Below the pieces are notes generated by a model, which had not been told where the DNA came from, searched no databases, and was given only the letters and a program-made list of their open reading frames with translations. A stretch of DNA of 64,000 bases from Sphingobium sp. TKS (GTDB taxonomy: Bacteria > Pseudomonadota > Alphaproteobacteria > Sphingomonadales > Sphingomonadaceae). Shown here one piece after another: positions 31,409-40,151 of this stretch; positions within the stretch are counted from its first letter, which is position 1; the number at the start of each line of letters is the position of its first letter. A program made the position numbers and the translations under genes. The stretch is taken from NCBI RefSeq assembly GCF_001563265.1, contig NZ_CP005083.1:189001-253000 (forward strand), written 5' to 3'.

Positions 31409-32822
31409 GAGGGGCTGGACGCCCTTGCTGGCTTTGGCGCTGGCGGCCTGCGCGACGGCGGGACCGGATTACCGGCCGCCGGAACAATCGGCCGCGACGG
31501 CTCCGGGTGCGCAGGGCGCCTTCCTGTCGGCGCAGGGGGCGGGTTTCAGCAATGCCGAGCTGCCCGACCATTGGTGGCGGCTCTATGATGATCCCAGGCT
31601 GGACGCGCTGGTCGAGCAGGCCCTGTCAGCCAATACCGACCTACGCGTGGCCGACGCGAATTTGATCGCGGCGGAAGCCGTGCTGCGCGAGGCGGAGGCG
31701 GGGCGGACGATCGGCACGGCGATCAGCGGCGGTGTGTCGCTGGCGCGGCCTTCGGGCACGGGCGAGAGCTTGCCGGGCGTGGTCGGCTATGATCTGGGCC
31801 TCGGCGCCTCCTATCCGCTCGATCTGAACGGTCGGATCAAGCGCGCGATCGAGGCGAGCACCGCCGATCTGGAAACGGTCGTGGCAGCGCGCGACTATGT
31901 GCGCGTCAGCGTCGCGGCGGCGACGGCCAAGGCCTATGCGCAGGTCTGCGCGGCCAATTATTCGCTGGCCGTCAACCGCCGGGTGGTCGCCTTGCAGCGC
32001 GAGACGCTCAATGCCACGCAGCGATTGTTCAAGGGCGGACGCGGCACGGCGTTCGACGTCAGCCGGGCGCGGGCGGCCGTCGATGCCAGCGAGGCGAGCC
32101 TGCCCGCTTTCGAGGCGCAGCGACAGAGCGGGTTGTACCTGCTGGCGACGCTGCTGGGGCGGGCGCCGGCGGATTATCCGAAGGAAGTGGAGGGTTGCGC
32201 ATCCTTGCCGGTGCTGCATGCGCCGCTGCCGGTGGGCGACGGCGCGGCGCTGATCCGGCGGCGGCCCGATATCAGGCAGGTGGAACGAGAGATCGCCGCC
32301 GATACCGCCCGCGTCGGGGTGGCGACGGCGGACCTTTATCCGCAGATCAGCATCGGCGGATCGCTGGGGCTGGGCGGGCCGCTGAAAAGCTTCGGTTCGG
32401 GGACGAGCTTTGGCATGAGTCTGGGGCCGCTGCTAAGCTGGAGCTTCCCCAACCGGCCAGTGGTGAAGGCGCGGATCGCGCAGGCCGATGCGCAGGTGCA
32501 GGCTGATCTGGCGCGCTTCGACGGGACGGTGCTGGAGGCTTTGCGGCAGACGGAGACGGCGCTGGAAAGCTACCGCCGCCATGCCGAGCAGGCGGCTGCG
32601 CTCGACCGGGCGCGGGACAGCGCGGGGGTGTCGGCGGGGCAGGCTGGCAAGCTATTCCGCTTCGGGCGCGGGGATTTCCTGTCCTTGCTGGACGCGCAGC
32701 GGTCGCTGGCGGGTGCGGAGGCGTCGGCTGCGGCGGCGCGGGTGCAACTGGTGCAGGATCAGATCGCGATCTTCCTGGCGCTTGGGGGCGGGTGGTCGCG
32801 GAAGGATGACGGCGCTCGTTAG
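31401..32822 (+). CDS. RND-type outer-membrane efflux lipoprotein (NodT family)
   Basis: A 473-residue TolC-like channel. The lipobox is Leu-Ala-Ala-Cys near residue 16 (LALAACATAGPDYRPPE). Two outer-membrane efflux repeats follow (helical repeats about 60-250 and 270-460; IRRRPDIRQVEREIAADTARVGVATADLYPQISI). It overlaps the adaptor gene by 8 bases and completes the tripartite pump. Confidence 0.92.
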   Translation: MRKRGWTPLLALALAACATAGPDYRPPEQSAATAPGAQGAFLSAQGAGFSNAELPDHWWRLYDDPRLDALVEQALSANTDLRVADANLIAAEAVLREAEAGRTIGTAISGGVSLARPSGTGESLPGVVGYDLGLGASYPLDLNGRIKRAIEASTADLETVVAARDYVRVSVAAATAKAYAQVCAANYSLAVNRRVVALQRETLNATQRLFKGGRGTAFDVSRARAAVDASEASLPAFEAQRQSGLYLLATLLGRAPADYPKEVEGCASLPVLHAPLPVGDGAALIRRRPDIRQVEREIAADTARVGVATADLYPQISIGGSLGLGGPLKSFGSGTSFGMSLGPLLSWSFPNRPVVKARIAQADAQVQADLARFDGTVLEALRQTETALESYRRHAEQAAALDRARDSAGVSAGQAGKLFRFGRGDFLSLLDAQRSLAGAEASAAAARVQLVQDQIAIFLALGGGWSRKDDGAR

Positions 32823-32887
32823 GCAGTCCGCTTCACCAAGGCGGGCGGCAAGCAAAAGTCTTCCCCCGGCCTGAGAATCTGTCGGCG

Positions 32888-32926
32888 GGAAAAGAAAAGA
32901 CCCGCCGGCCGAACGACCGGCGGGTC
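32888..32926 (-). terminator. intrinsic terminator after pal
   Basis: The stem GACCCGCCGG.. / ..CCGGCGGGTC (12-bp arms at 32899-32910 and 32915-32926, one mismatch) has a 4-base loop. Read on the minus strand, it is followed by TTTTCTTTTCC. It ends the ybgC-tol-pal operon. Confidence 0.85.
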
Positions 32927-32961
32927 ATGAAGCACAGGTGCGACCCAAAAGCTTCAGATGA

Positions 32962-33471
32962 TCAATATTGGACGGTGACCGTCACTGCGCGGCGGTTCTG
33001 CGCCCAGGCCGTTTCGTCCGATCCCAGCGCGGCAGGGCGTTCCTTGCCATAGCTGACGGTGGTGATGCGGCCGGCGTCGATGCCGAGCGATGCGAGATAA
33101 TTCTTCGCCGCATTGGCGCGGCGCTCACCCAGCGCGATATTGTAATCGCGGGTGCCGCGCTCGTCGCAATGCCCTTCGATGGTCACGCGGACATTGGGGT
33201 TCTGTTGCAGCCAGGCGGCCTGGCTTTGCAGGATTTGCTGGTCCTGCGCGTCGACATCATATTGGTCGGTGCCGAACAGGATGCGGTCCGACGATACCGA
33301 GGCGACGAAATCCTCCTGGCTGCCCTTGACCGGGCCAGAGGGCGCGGTCGGGCCCGTGGAAGCCGATGTGTCGCCACCGGGTGCGGGCGGCAATTCTTTC
33401 GGCGGCTTCTTGGAGCAGGCGGCAAGAGCCACGATGGCGGTCGCCACCAGCAAGGTGCGGGAAAGTTTCAT
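32962..33471 (-). CDS. pal: peptidoglycan-associated lipoprotein Pal
   Basis: A 169-residue outer-membrane lipoprotein. The lipobox Leu-Ala-Ala-Cys ends at C19. A Pro-rich linker is followed by the OmpA-like peptidoglycan-binding domain with VTIEGHCDERGTRDYNIALGERRANA. It holds the outer membrane to the cell wall and takes part in constriction with TolB. The start at 33471 (MKLSRTLL) is chosen over an upstream in-frame ATG at 33489 because it fits the signal length. Confidence 0.95.
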   Translation of the reverse strand: MKLSRTLLVATAIVALAACSKKPPKELPPAPGGDTSASTGPTAPSGPVKGSQEDFVASVSSDRILFGTDQYDVDAQDQQILQSQAAWLQQNPNVRVTIEGHCDERGTRDYNIALGERRANAAKNYLASLGIDAGRITTVSYGKERPAALGSDETAWAQNRRAVTVTVQY

Positions 33472-33542
33472 CGGGTTGCTCCTCAACATTTTCTAAAAGT
33501 CGTTACGCAGTCGGGACGATTCGGTTCCGATCATGATGCAGA

Positions 33543-34892
33543 TTAAGGCAGTAGCGGACCCCAGGCCGGGTCGGAGCCGCTCAAGGGCGTGGGTATCCGC
33601 CGCTCGTTCACGCCGGTCAGGTCGACCTGCCACACCTGGCTGTTGCCGTCGCGGCCCGGCGTGGTGCGGAAAAATTGCAGCACGCGGCCATTGGGCGACC
33701 AGCTCGGTTGCTCGTCCTGCCAGCCATTGGTCAGGATGCGCTCATTGTCGCCCGTGGGCGTCATCACCGCGATCTTGAATTCGCCCGAAATCTTGGTGAA
33801 GGCGATCAGGTCGCCGCGGGGGCTCCATTCGGGCGTCGCATAGCGGCCGCCGCCATGGCTGATCCGGCGCTGGCCCGAACCGTCGGCGTTCATGACATAG
33901 ACCTGCTGGCTGCCGGAACGGTCGCTTTCGAACACGATCTGGCGGCCGTCGGGCGAATAGCTGCCGCCGACATCGATGCCCGGCGCCGTGGTCAGGCGCA
34001 CTGGTGCGCCGCCGGTGGCGGAGACGCGATAGACGTCGGTATTGCCCGCGATCGCCATGGAGAAGAGGATGTTGCGTCCGTCGGGCGACCAGCGCGGCGC
34101 GAAGGTCGGGTTGTTGCTCTCCGTCACCAGCCGCTGCCGTCCGGTGCCGATGTCGTAAATGTAGATGCGCACCCGGTTGTTCAGGTAGCTCACATAGACG
34201 ATCGACTTGTAATCGGGCGCGAAGCGCGGGGTCAGCGCGATCGACTGGCCATTGGTGATGAAGCGGTGGTTGGCGCCGTCCGAATCCATGATGGCGAGGC
34301 GCTTGGTGCGGTTCCCCTTGGGGCCGCTTTCCGCGATATAGGCGATGCGGCTGTCGAAGAAGGGGCTTTCGCCCGACAGCCGCGCATAGATGGCGTCGGC
34401 GCATTTATGCGCGGCCCGGCGCCAGTCGCGGGGGGCGACGACATAGCCCTGCCGCGTCAATTCCTGCTTCAGCGCCACGTCGTAGAGATAGCAGCCGACG
34501 GTGATGTCCGCCTCGCCGCCCGTGGTGCGCACGAAACCCTGCACCAGCGCCTGATAGGCGCCCCATTTGTCATAGGCGGGACTGGTGACTTCGGGAAAGG
34601 CGATGGTCGGGATGCCGTTGGGGCCGGAGGGATCGAACAGGCCCGACCCCTTGAGGTCGGCGGCGATCACTTCCGCGATCTTGCGGCCCAGTTCGGTCGA
34701 GCCGCCTGCGGGCGTCGAGACTTCCGCCTGCGCGGGCAGCGCGGGGACGACGATCTTGAGGTTGGAGGAGGATTCGTCCGTCACGTCGACGCTGAGCTGT
34801 GCCGAAACGGCGGGCGCGAACGCCAGCAGCAGCGCCCCCAGCGTGGCCCCAAATGCGGCCCGAGCCTTTCCGGTCATGAAGGGTGGCGTCAT
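33543..34892 (-). CDS. tolB: Tol-Pal system beta-propeller protein TolB
   Basis: A 449-residue periplasmic protein. The signal peptide ends near residue 31 (APAVSAQ). The N-terminal TolB domain covers about 32-160. Five or six WD40-like PD40 repeats follow (for example FAPRWSPDGRNILFSMA, GGSYSPDGRQIVFESDR, PEWSPRGDLIAFTK). It links Pal to TolA. The start overlaps the tolA stop region by 4 bases. Confidence 0.96.
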   Translation of the reverse strand: MTPPFMTGKARAAFGATLGALLLAFAPAVSAQLSVDVTDESSSNLKIVVPALPAQAEVSTPAGGSTELGRKIAEVIAADLKGSGLFDPSGPNGIPTIAFPEVTSPAYDKWGAYQALVQGFVRTTGGEADITVGCYLYDVALKQELTRQGYVVAPRDWRRAAHKCADAIYARLSGESPFFDSRIAYIAESGPKGNRTKRLAIMDSDGANHRFITNGQSIALTPRFAPDYKSIVYVSYLNNRVRIYIYDIGTGRQRLVTESNNPTFAPRWSPDGRNILFSMAIAGNTDVYRVSATGGAPVRLTTAPGIDVGGSYSPDGRQIVFESDRSGSQQVYVMNADGSGQRRISHGGGRYATPEWSPRGDLIAFTKISGEFKIAVMTPTGDNERILTNGWQDEQPSWSPNGRVLQFFRTTPGRDGNSQVWQVDLTGVNERRIPTPLSGSDPAWGPLLP

Positions 34893-35803
34893 TGCGATAG
34901 CCTCTTGTCGAAGGAGATGCGGAGGGATTTCCAGCCATCATAAAGATCGGGCGGCAGCTTGAAAGGCGCGGCGAGGCGGATCGCCTTTACCGCCAGTTCC
35001 TGATGCAGCGTCACCTGCGCGCGGTTGCTGGCGGTGATGCCGGTCGTGTTCACGACCTGCGGCTGGCCCGCCAGTGATCCGTCGCGGGAAAGCTGCACGT
35101 CGACGAAGGTGCGGAGCTGCTCGATGTCCGCGCCGCTCGGGGATTTCCAATAGGGCTTGAGCTGACGGCGGATTTCCGCGTCCAGCGCGGCCTTCTGCGC
35201 CGGACCCATGGCGGCGGCGGGCGGCGGCGCGGGCTTGCGCGGGGCGTCGTCCTCCGCATTGATGCCCTTGAGGAAATCCTTGCCCAGCAGCGATCCCTTG
35301 GGCTTGTCCGCCTTGCCCTGCCCTGAGGCGCGGTTGGGGGAGTCGGGCTTCGGCTTGGCCGCTGGCTTTTGCGATGCCTTGGCGGGCGCGGCGGCAGCGG
35401 GCTTTGGCTTTTCGGGCGCGGGTTTCGGCTTGGGCTTGGCTGCGGGCACGTCCTTCTTCGGCGGCGCGGGCGTGGGTTTGGGTGGCGCAGGCTTCGCCAC
35501 CGGCTTGGGTGGCGCGGGCGGCGCCGGGGTTGGTTCGGGCTGGGGTGCTGGTTCCGGCGCGGGCGCGGGTGAGGCATCCTCGGTCGGGCCTTGTTCCGGC
35601 GCGACGCTGGGCGGCGGCGGCTGGGTCGAGACCTGCGGTGCCATGGATTTCAGCGCGACCTCATCCACCAGGCTGACGTCCATCGGCGGCGAATTGAGCT
35701 TCAAGGGGTTGGGTGTAGCCAGAAAACCGGACGAGAGCAGGCCGAACAGCAGGACATGTCCCGCCGTCGCCACGCCAAGGCCGATTTTCTCCGCGCGATC
35801 CAT
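34889..35803 (-). CDS. tolA: cell envelope protein TolA
   Basis: A 304-residue protein with one N-terminal membrane helix (about 9-28), a very long Pro/Ala/Lys linker (about 55-195) in place of the enterobacterial helical domain II, and a C-terminal TonB/TolA-like domain (AEIRRQLKPYWKSPSGADIEQLRTFVDVQLSRDG). It transmits proton-motive energy from TolQR across the periplasm. The ATG at 35803 is used; a TTG two codons upstream is possible. Confidence 0.9.
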   Translation of the reverse strand: MDRAEKIGLGVATAGHVLLFGLLSSGFLATPNPLKLNSPPMDVSLVDEVALKSMAPQVSTQPPPPSVAPEQGPTEDASPAPAPEPAPQPEPTPAPPAPPKPVAKPAPPKPTPAPPKKDVPAAKPKPKPAPEKPKPAAAAPAKASQKPAAKPKPDSPNRASGQGKADKPKGSLLGKDFLKGINAEDDAPRKPAPPPAAAMGPAQKAALDAEIRRQLKPYWKSPSGADIEQLRTFVDVQLSRDGSLAGQPQVVNTTGITASNRAQVTLHQELAVKAIRLAAPFKLPPDLYDGWKSLRISFDKRLSQ

Positions 35804-35821
35804 GGGCAAGACCTATGGCCC

Positions 35822-36289
<468 letters not shown>

Positions 36290-36302
36290 TATAACCGCCC
36301 CT

Positions 36303-36386
36303 CCGTCATCCCAGCGGAAGCTGGGATCTCGTGCCTCAAGCGCCGCCCTATCCGGCCTGAGATCCCAGCTTCCGCTGGGATGACGG
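36303..36386. repeat. 28-bp perfect inverted repeat between tolQ and tolR
   Basis: The arms at 36303-36330 and 36359-36386 are exact reverse complements, each containing GTCATCCCAGCGGAAGCTGGGAT, with a 28-base spacer. Each arm is also a small hairpin. Insertion inside the tol operon means it is transcribed and could adjust the ratio of TolQ to TolR or act as an mRNA processing site. Confidence 0.88.
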
Positions 36387-36404
36387 TGTTGAAGGACAAC
36401 ATCG

Positions 36405-37124
36405 TCACCGCTGCGCCTCCAACTCGCGGCTGAGCGTCGAATAGAAATTGTCGGCAAAGCGCGTCAGCCCGGCCTCCATCCGGTTGATGCCATGGCTGAA
36501 CCGATTATAGGCGATCACCGCCGGGATCGCCGCGAACAGGCCGATGGCGGTGGCGAACAATGCCTCCGCAATGCCCGGCGCCACGACCGCGAGGCTGCTG
36601 TTCTGTTCCGCCGCGATGGAGGTGAAGGCGCGCATGATGCCCCAGACGGTGCCGAATAGACCGACGAACGGCGCGACCGATCCGATGGTGGCCAGGATGT
36701 TCAGCCGATCCGACAGCCGGTCGACCTCCGCGCCGATGGTGCTGGTCATGGCGGTGGACAGGCGGTCGCGCGTTCCGTCGCGGTCGATCACCTTCTGCGC
36801 GGTCGAGCGGCGCCATTCGGTGACGCCTGCGGCCATCACCTTGGCGGCGGGAAATTCGGACTTGCCGCGCGCTTCGTAGAAGCGGTCGATATCCTCCGCC
36901 TTCCAGAAATCGCGTTCGAAGGCGGCGCTCTGCCTGCTGGCCTTGCGCAGCGTGAAGCTGAAGCCGATGATCATCGCCCAGGTCCAGATGCTGGCCAGCA
37001 GCAGGCCCAGCATCACCACCTTCACGACGATGTCGGCCTGAAGGAACAGGGCCAGCGGCGAAATGGTGGCGGCTTGCGCGGCGGTGCCGACAGCAAGGCC
37101 AACGTCGGGCATCGAAAGGCTCAT
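36405..37124 (-). CDS. tolQ: Tol-Pal proton channel subunit TolQ
   Basis: A 239-residue MotA/TolQ/ExbB protein with three membrane helices (about 35-55, 140-165 and 180-205). The family core is ILATIGSVAPFVGLFGTVWGIMRAF. With TolR it forms the proton-driven motor that powers TolA. Its ATG overlaps the ybgC stop (ATGA). Confidence 0.95.
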   Translation of the reverse strand: MSLSMPDVGLAVGTAAQAATISPLALFLQADIVVKVVMLGLLLASIWTWAMIIGFSFTLRKASRQSAAFERDFWKAEDIDRFYEARGKSEFPAAKVMAAGVTEWRRSTAQKVIDRDGTRDRLSTAMTSTIGAEVDRLSDRLNILATIGSVAPFVGLFGTVWGIMRAFTSIAAEQNSSLAVVAPGIAEALFATAIGLFAAIPAVIAYNRFSHGINRMEAGLTRFADNFYSTLSRELEAQR

Positions 37125-37591
37125 GGGTTGATGTCTTCCCCTCTCATCAAACGGCTGAAAATGTCGATCCAGGGCTTGGGTTGCCGGCGCGGGCGGCCCT
37201 GGGGCGTCAGAAAGGCGACGGAAACCGTGCCTTGCGTCAGTAATTCCTCATCGCGCATGACCGTCTGATGAATGGAACATGAAGCCGCGCCGACCTTCGT
37301 CACGCGGCTCACCACCATCAGGACGTCGTCCAGCCGCGCGGGGCGGCGATAGTGGAGTTGCAGGTCGGTGACGGCATAGACGCCCTCTCCCCCCTCCAGA
37401 TTGCCGCGCTGGTCGATCCCGGCGATGCGCAGCATGTCCGACCGCGCCCGCTCCATATAGCGCAGATAATTGGCGTGATAGACGAGGCCGGACAAATCCG
37501 TATCCTCGAAATAGACGCGCAATGGAAAATGATGCACGGCGGCGATGAACCTTCCGGTCGCCGGCGCGGGCAGCAGGTCTGAAACGGACAT
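37121..37591 (-). CDS. ybgC: YbgC/4-hydroxybenzoyl-CoA thioesterase family protein
   Basis: A 156-residue hotdog-fold acyl-CoA thioesterase. The catalytic Asp lies in VYFEDTDLSGLVYHANYLRYMERAR. ybgC is the conserved first gene of tol-pal operons, and the spacing here (4-base overlap with tolQ) agrees. It likely acts on short-chain or phospholipid-linked acyl-CoA. A long upstream extension in this frame is antisense to the dehydrogenase gene and was not used. Confidence 0.92.
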   Translation of the reverse strand: MSVSDLLPAPATGRFIAAVHHFPLRVYFEDTDLSGLVYHANYLRYMERARSDMLRIAGIDQRGNLEGGEGVYAVTDLQLHYRRPARLDDVLMVVSRVTKVGAASCSIHQTVMRDEELLTQGTVSVAFLTPQGRPRRQPKPWIDIFSRLMRGEDINP

Positions 37592-37774
37592 GCCGGGGCT
37601 TTTAACCATCAAGCAGGCGCGGCGCAAAGCCGGAAATGACCGAAAGAAAAGCGCTCCGCCGACCGTCCAGGGCTTTCCGTCCGCTTTCGCCCGGCCCGGA
37701 AGCTCTGGCGGCCCGCCTGTCATGGCGCTACGGGGGCTGGCGACGAGCGATTTTAGTGCAGGAGGGTTTCGGGA

Positions 37775-38653
37775 ATGACGGATATTCGGACAGTGGGCGT
37801 GATCGGCGCGGGTCAGATGGGCGCGGGCATCGCGCAGGTGGCGGCGCAGGCGGGCTATGAAGTGATCCTGTCCGATGTTGACCTGCCCCGCGCGCAAAAG
37901 GGCCGCGACGGCATCATCCGCCAGTTCGCCAAAGCGGTGGAAAAGGGCAAGCTGGCGCAGATTGACGCCGACGCCGCCATCGCCCGGATCACGCCGGTGG
38001 GCGAAGTCGCGCCGCTTGCGGCTTGCCAATTGGTGATCGAAGCCGCGACCGAGCGCGAGGAGATCAAGCGCGCCATCTTCGCCAATGTCGGCGCATTGCT
38101 GGCGGACGATGCGATATTGGCGTCGAACACCTCCTCCATTCCGATCACGCGGCTGGCGCAGGCAGCGCCGGATGCGGGCCGCTTCGTGGGCGTGCATTTC
38201 TTCAATCCCGTGCCGGTGATGGCGTTGGTCGAGGTTATCCGCGGACTTGCCACCAGCGCTGAAACCGTGGCGGCGGTGGAGCGCTTCGCCGCGAGCCTGG
38301 GCAAGCAGGTGGTCCATGCCTTCGACGCGCCGGGCTTCGTGGTGAACCGCATCCTTTTGCCGATGCTCAACGAAGCGATCTTCGCGCTGGGCGAGGGCGT
38401 GGGCAGCGTGGTCGATATCGACAAGGGCGTGATGCTGGGCCTCAACCATCCGATGGGGCCGCTGACGCTGGCGGATTTCATCGGTCTCGATACCTGTCTG
38501 GAGATCTGCAAGGTGCTTCAGAACACGACCGGCGACCCGAAATATCGCCCTGCACCGCTGTTGGTGAAGTATGTCGAGGCTGGCTGGCTGGGCCGCAAGA
38601 CGGGCAAGGGCTTCTATGACTATTCCGGCGCGGAACCTGTGCCGACGCGGTAG
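37775..38653 (+). CDS. 3-hydroxybutyryl-CoA dehydrogenase
   Basis: This 292-residue enzyme of the 3-hydroxyacyl-CoA dehydrogenase family oxidises (S)-3-hydroxybutyryl-CoA with NAD(P). The Rossmann motif GAGQMG is at 11-16. Catalytic residues are in [12 protein letters not shown] and [17 protein letters not shown] (His-Glu pair). The C-terminal domain has [22 protein letters not shown] and ends KTGKGFYDY. It is a single-gene unit divergent from ybgC-tol. Confidence 0.94.
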   Translation: MTDIRTVGVIGAGQMGAGIAQVAAQAGYEVILSDVDLPRAQKGRDGIIRQFAKAVEKGKLAQIDADAAIARITPVGEVAPLAACQLVIEAATEREEIKRAIFANVGALLADDAILASNTSSIPITRLAQAAPDAGRFVGVHFFNPVPVMALVEVIRGLATSAETVAAVERFAASLGKQVVHAFDAPGFVVNRILLPMLNEAIFALGEGVGSVVDIDKGVMLGLNHPMGPLTLADFIGLDTCLEICKVLQNTTGDPKYRPAPLLVKYVEAGWLGRKTGKGFYDYSGAEPVPTR

Positions 38654-38661
38654 AAGATTGA

Positions 38662-38727
38662 GTGCTCCTGCGAAGGCAGGAGCCCAGTCCCGCCATCTGA
38701 ACTGGGCTCCTGCCTTCGCAGGAGCAC
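38662..38727. repeat. 27-bp perfect inverted repeat, same family as 10009-10076
   Basis: The arms at 38662-38688 and 38701-38727 are exact reverse complements, with a 12-base spacer. The arm sequence matches the arm at 10009-10035 over about 25 bases. It separates the convergent ends of the dehydrogenase gene and pspF. Confidence 0.85.
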
Positions 38728-38734
38728 GTTTTCC

Positions 38735-39757
38735 CTACCCCGCGCTCAACCCATGCTTCTTCATGCAATGGCGAAGCTGGTCATAGGTCAGCCCCAATCC
38801 CTTCGCCGTCGCACGTTGATTATAACGGAAACGCTCCAGCGCCGCCCGCACGATCGCCGCCTCATGCGCATCCACGGCGGATTTGAGGTCGGTGATCGCG
38901 TCATGACCGTTCGCTACGGCAGCCGGTGAGCCCATGGGCGCAGCTTCGACCACCGCCTTCCCGGACATCAACGGCTTGGGCTTCCAGGGCGAGGCGAAGG
39001 GATCGAACACGATCGCCGCGATCGGCCGGGTCGGGTCGTTCCAGCGATAGACGGCCCGCTCCACCACATTGCGCAATTCGCGCACATTGCCGGGCCAGTC
39101 ATGCGCTTCCAGCTCGGCCATGCAGGCGGCGGAAAAGCCGGGCCATTGCGGCCAGGCGATCTCCGCCGCCATGCGCCGTCCGAAATGATCGGCCAGCACC
39201 GGGACATCCCCCTCCCGCCCTCGCAGCGGGGGCAAGGTGATCACCTCGAAACTCAGCCGGTCCAGCAGATCGGGCCGGAACCGCCCGGCATCGGCGGCGG
39301 CTGGCAAATCCTCATTGGTCGCCGCCACGATCCGCACATCCACGGTCAGCGGCTTCGATGCCCCGATCCGCGTGACCTCCCCATATTCGATCACGCGCAG
39401 CAGCCGTTCCTGCGCCGCCATGGACAGCGTGCCCAGCTCGTCCAGGAACAGCGTGCCGCCATCGGCTTCCTCGAACCGCCCGGCCCGTGTCCGCGCCGCG
39501 CCGGTGAAGGCGCCCTGCTCATGCCCGAACAGTTCCGCCTCGATCAGCGTTTCGGGCAGCGCCGCGCAGTTCATGATGATCAGCGGCCCGTCCCAGCGCG
39601 GCGACAGGCGGTGGAGGCGCTCGGCAATCAGTTCCTTGCCGGTGCCGCGCTCCCCGATCACCAGGATCGGCCGGTTGAGTTCCGCCGCCCGCCCGGCCTG
39701 CTCGACCGCATCCAGAAAGGCCAGCGACTGGCCGACGAACTGGGTATTTTTCTCCAT
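38735..39757 (-). CDS. pspF: PspF, sigma-54-dependent activator of the phage-shock operon
   Basis: A 340-residue enhancer-binding protein without a receiver domain, as PspF has. The AAA+ domain carries Walker A GERGTGKE at 35-42, the sigma-54 contact loop GAFTGA at 82-87 and Walker B GGTLFLDELG. The C-terminal Fis-type HTH is YNQRATAKGLGLTYDQLRHCMKKHG. The start at 39757 (MEKNTQFVGQS) matches PspF openings. It is divergent from a sigma-54 promoter at 39848. Its normal target operon is interrupted 300 bases away by IS6100. Confidence 0.93.
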   Translation of the reverse strand: MEKNTQFVGQSLAFLDAVEQAGRAAELNRPILVIGERGTGKELIAERLHRLSPRWDGPLIIMNCAALPETLIEAELFGHEQGAFTGAARTRAGRFEEADGGTLFLDELGTLSMAAQERLLRVIEYGEVTRIGASKPLTVDVRIVAATNEDLPAAADAGRFRPDLLDRLSFEVITLPPLRGREGDVPVLADHFGRRMAAEIAWPQWPGFSAACMAELEAHDWPGNVRELRNVVERAVYRWNDPTRPIAAIVFDPFASPWKPKPLMSGKAVVEAAPMGSPAAVANGHDAITDLKSAVDAHEAAIVRAALERFRYNQRATAKGLGLTYDQLRHCMKKHGLSAG

Positions 39758-39847
39758 GCCCCAACTTATGGTGAAATTTCCCACCTTTCGGCAAGAGCTA
39801 TTCTTGGACAACCGTAAAAAACGGCGCAACTCCGCCATTTCCGAAAA

Positions 39848-39864
39848 TTGGCACGCCTTCTGCA
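39848..39864 (+). promoter_or_regulatory. sigma-54 promoter of the psp operon
   Basis: TTGGCACGCCTTCTGCA matches the -24/-12 consensus (YTGGCACGRNNNTTGCW) with the invariant GG and GC correctly spaced. It lies 70 bases before the small membrane-protein gene and divergent from pspF, whose product would activate it. Confidence 0.88.
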
Positions 39865-39933
39865 AAGTCGGAAAGCGAAGCCGCTGACCCATCAAGCGGC
39901 ACGTCAATGAAGGCCAAGGTTCAGGAGTTTACC

Positions 39934-40107
39934 ATGGAAAAGCAAAGCAACAGCGTTCGCGAAATCGGCCAGTTCCTGTCCGTCGTCATCGCCTCCGTCC
40001 TGTTCGGATCGACCCTGATCCTTTCGGCGGTCGGCCCGGCGCGCGCCAGCGAAGTCCCGATGCTCGCGACCCATGATTGCCCCGCGGCGCTGCGTTATCT
40101 GGCGTAA
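39934..40107 (+). CDS. small single-helix membrane protein, first gene behind the psp promoter
   Basis: A 57-residue protein with one hydrophobic helix (FLSVVIASVLFGSTLILSAV, about 14-33), then a possible signal-cleavage site (ARA) and a short tail. AGGAG lies 7 bases before the ATG. An in-frame ATG at 39907 is possible. I do not recognise a named family. Position directly behind the PspF-type promoter suggests an envelope-stress role. Confidence 0.65.
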   Translation: MEKQSNSVREIGQFLSVVIASVLFGSTLILSAVGPARASEVPMLATHDCPAALRYLA

Positions 40108-40146
40108 GGCCGCACCCAAACAAGTCGTACCAGGAGTGAAGTTCAA

Positions 40147-40151
40147 ATGGG
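40147..40151 (+). pseudogene. start of a psp-operon gene (probably pspA) beheaded by IS6100
   Basis: ATG-GG at 40147-40151 is preceded by AGGAG at 40132-40136, and IS6100 begins at 40152. PspA proteins begin Met-Gly, which agrees with the two remaining codons, and pspA is the expected gene at this place. Nothing more of the gene is in the window. Identity is inferred from context only. Confidence 0.5.
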
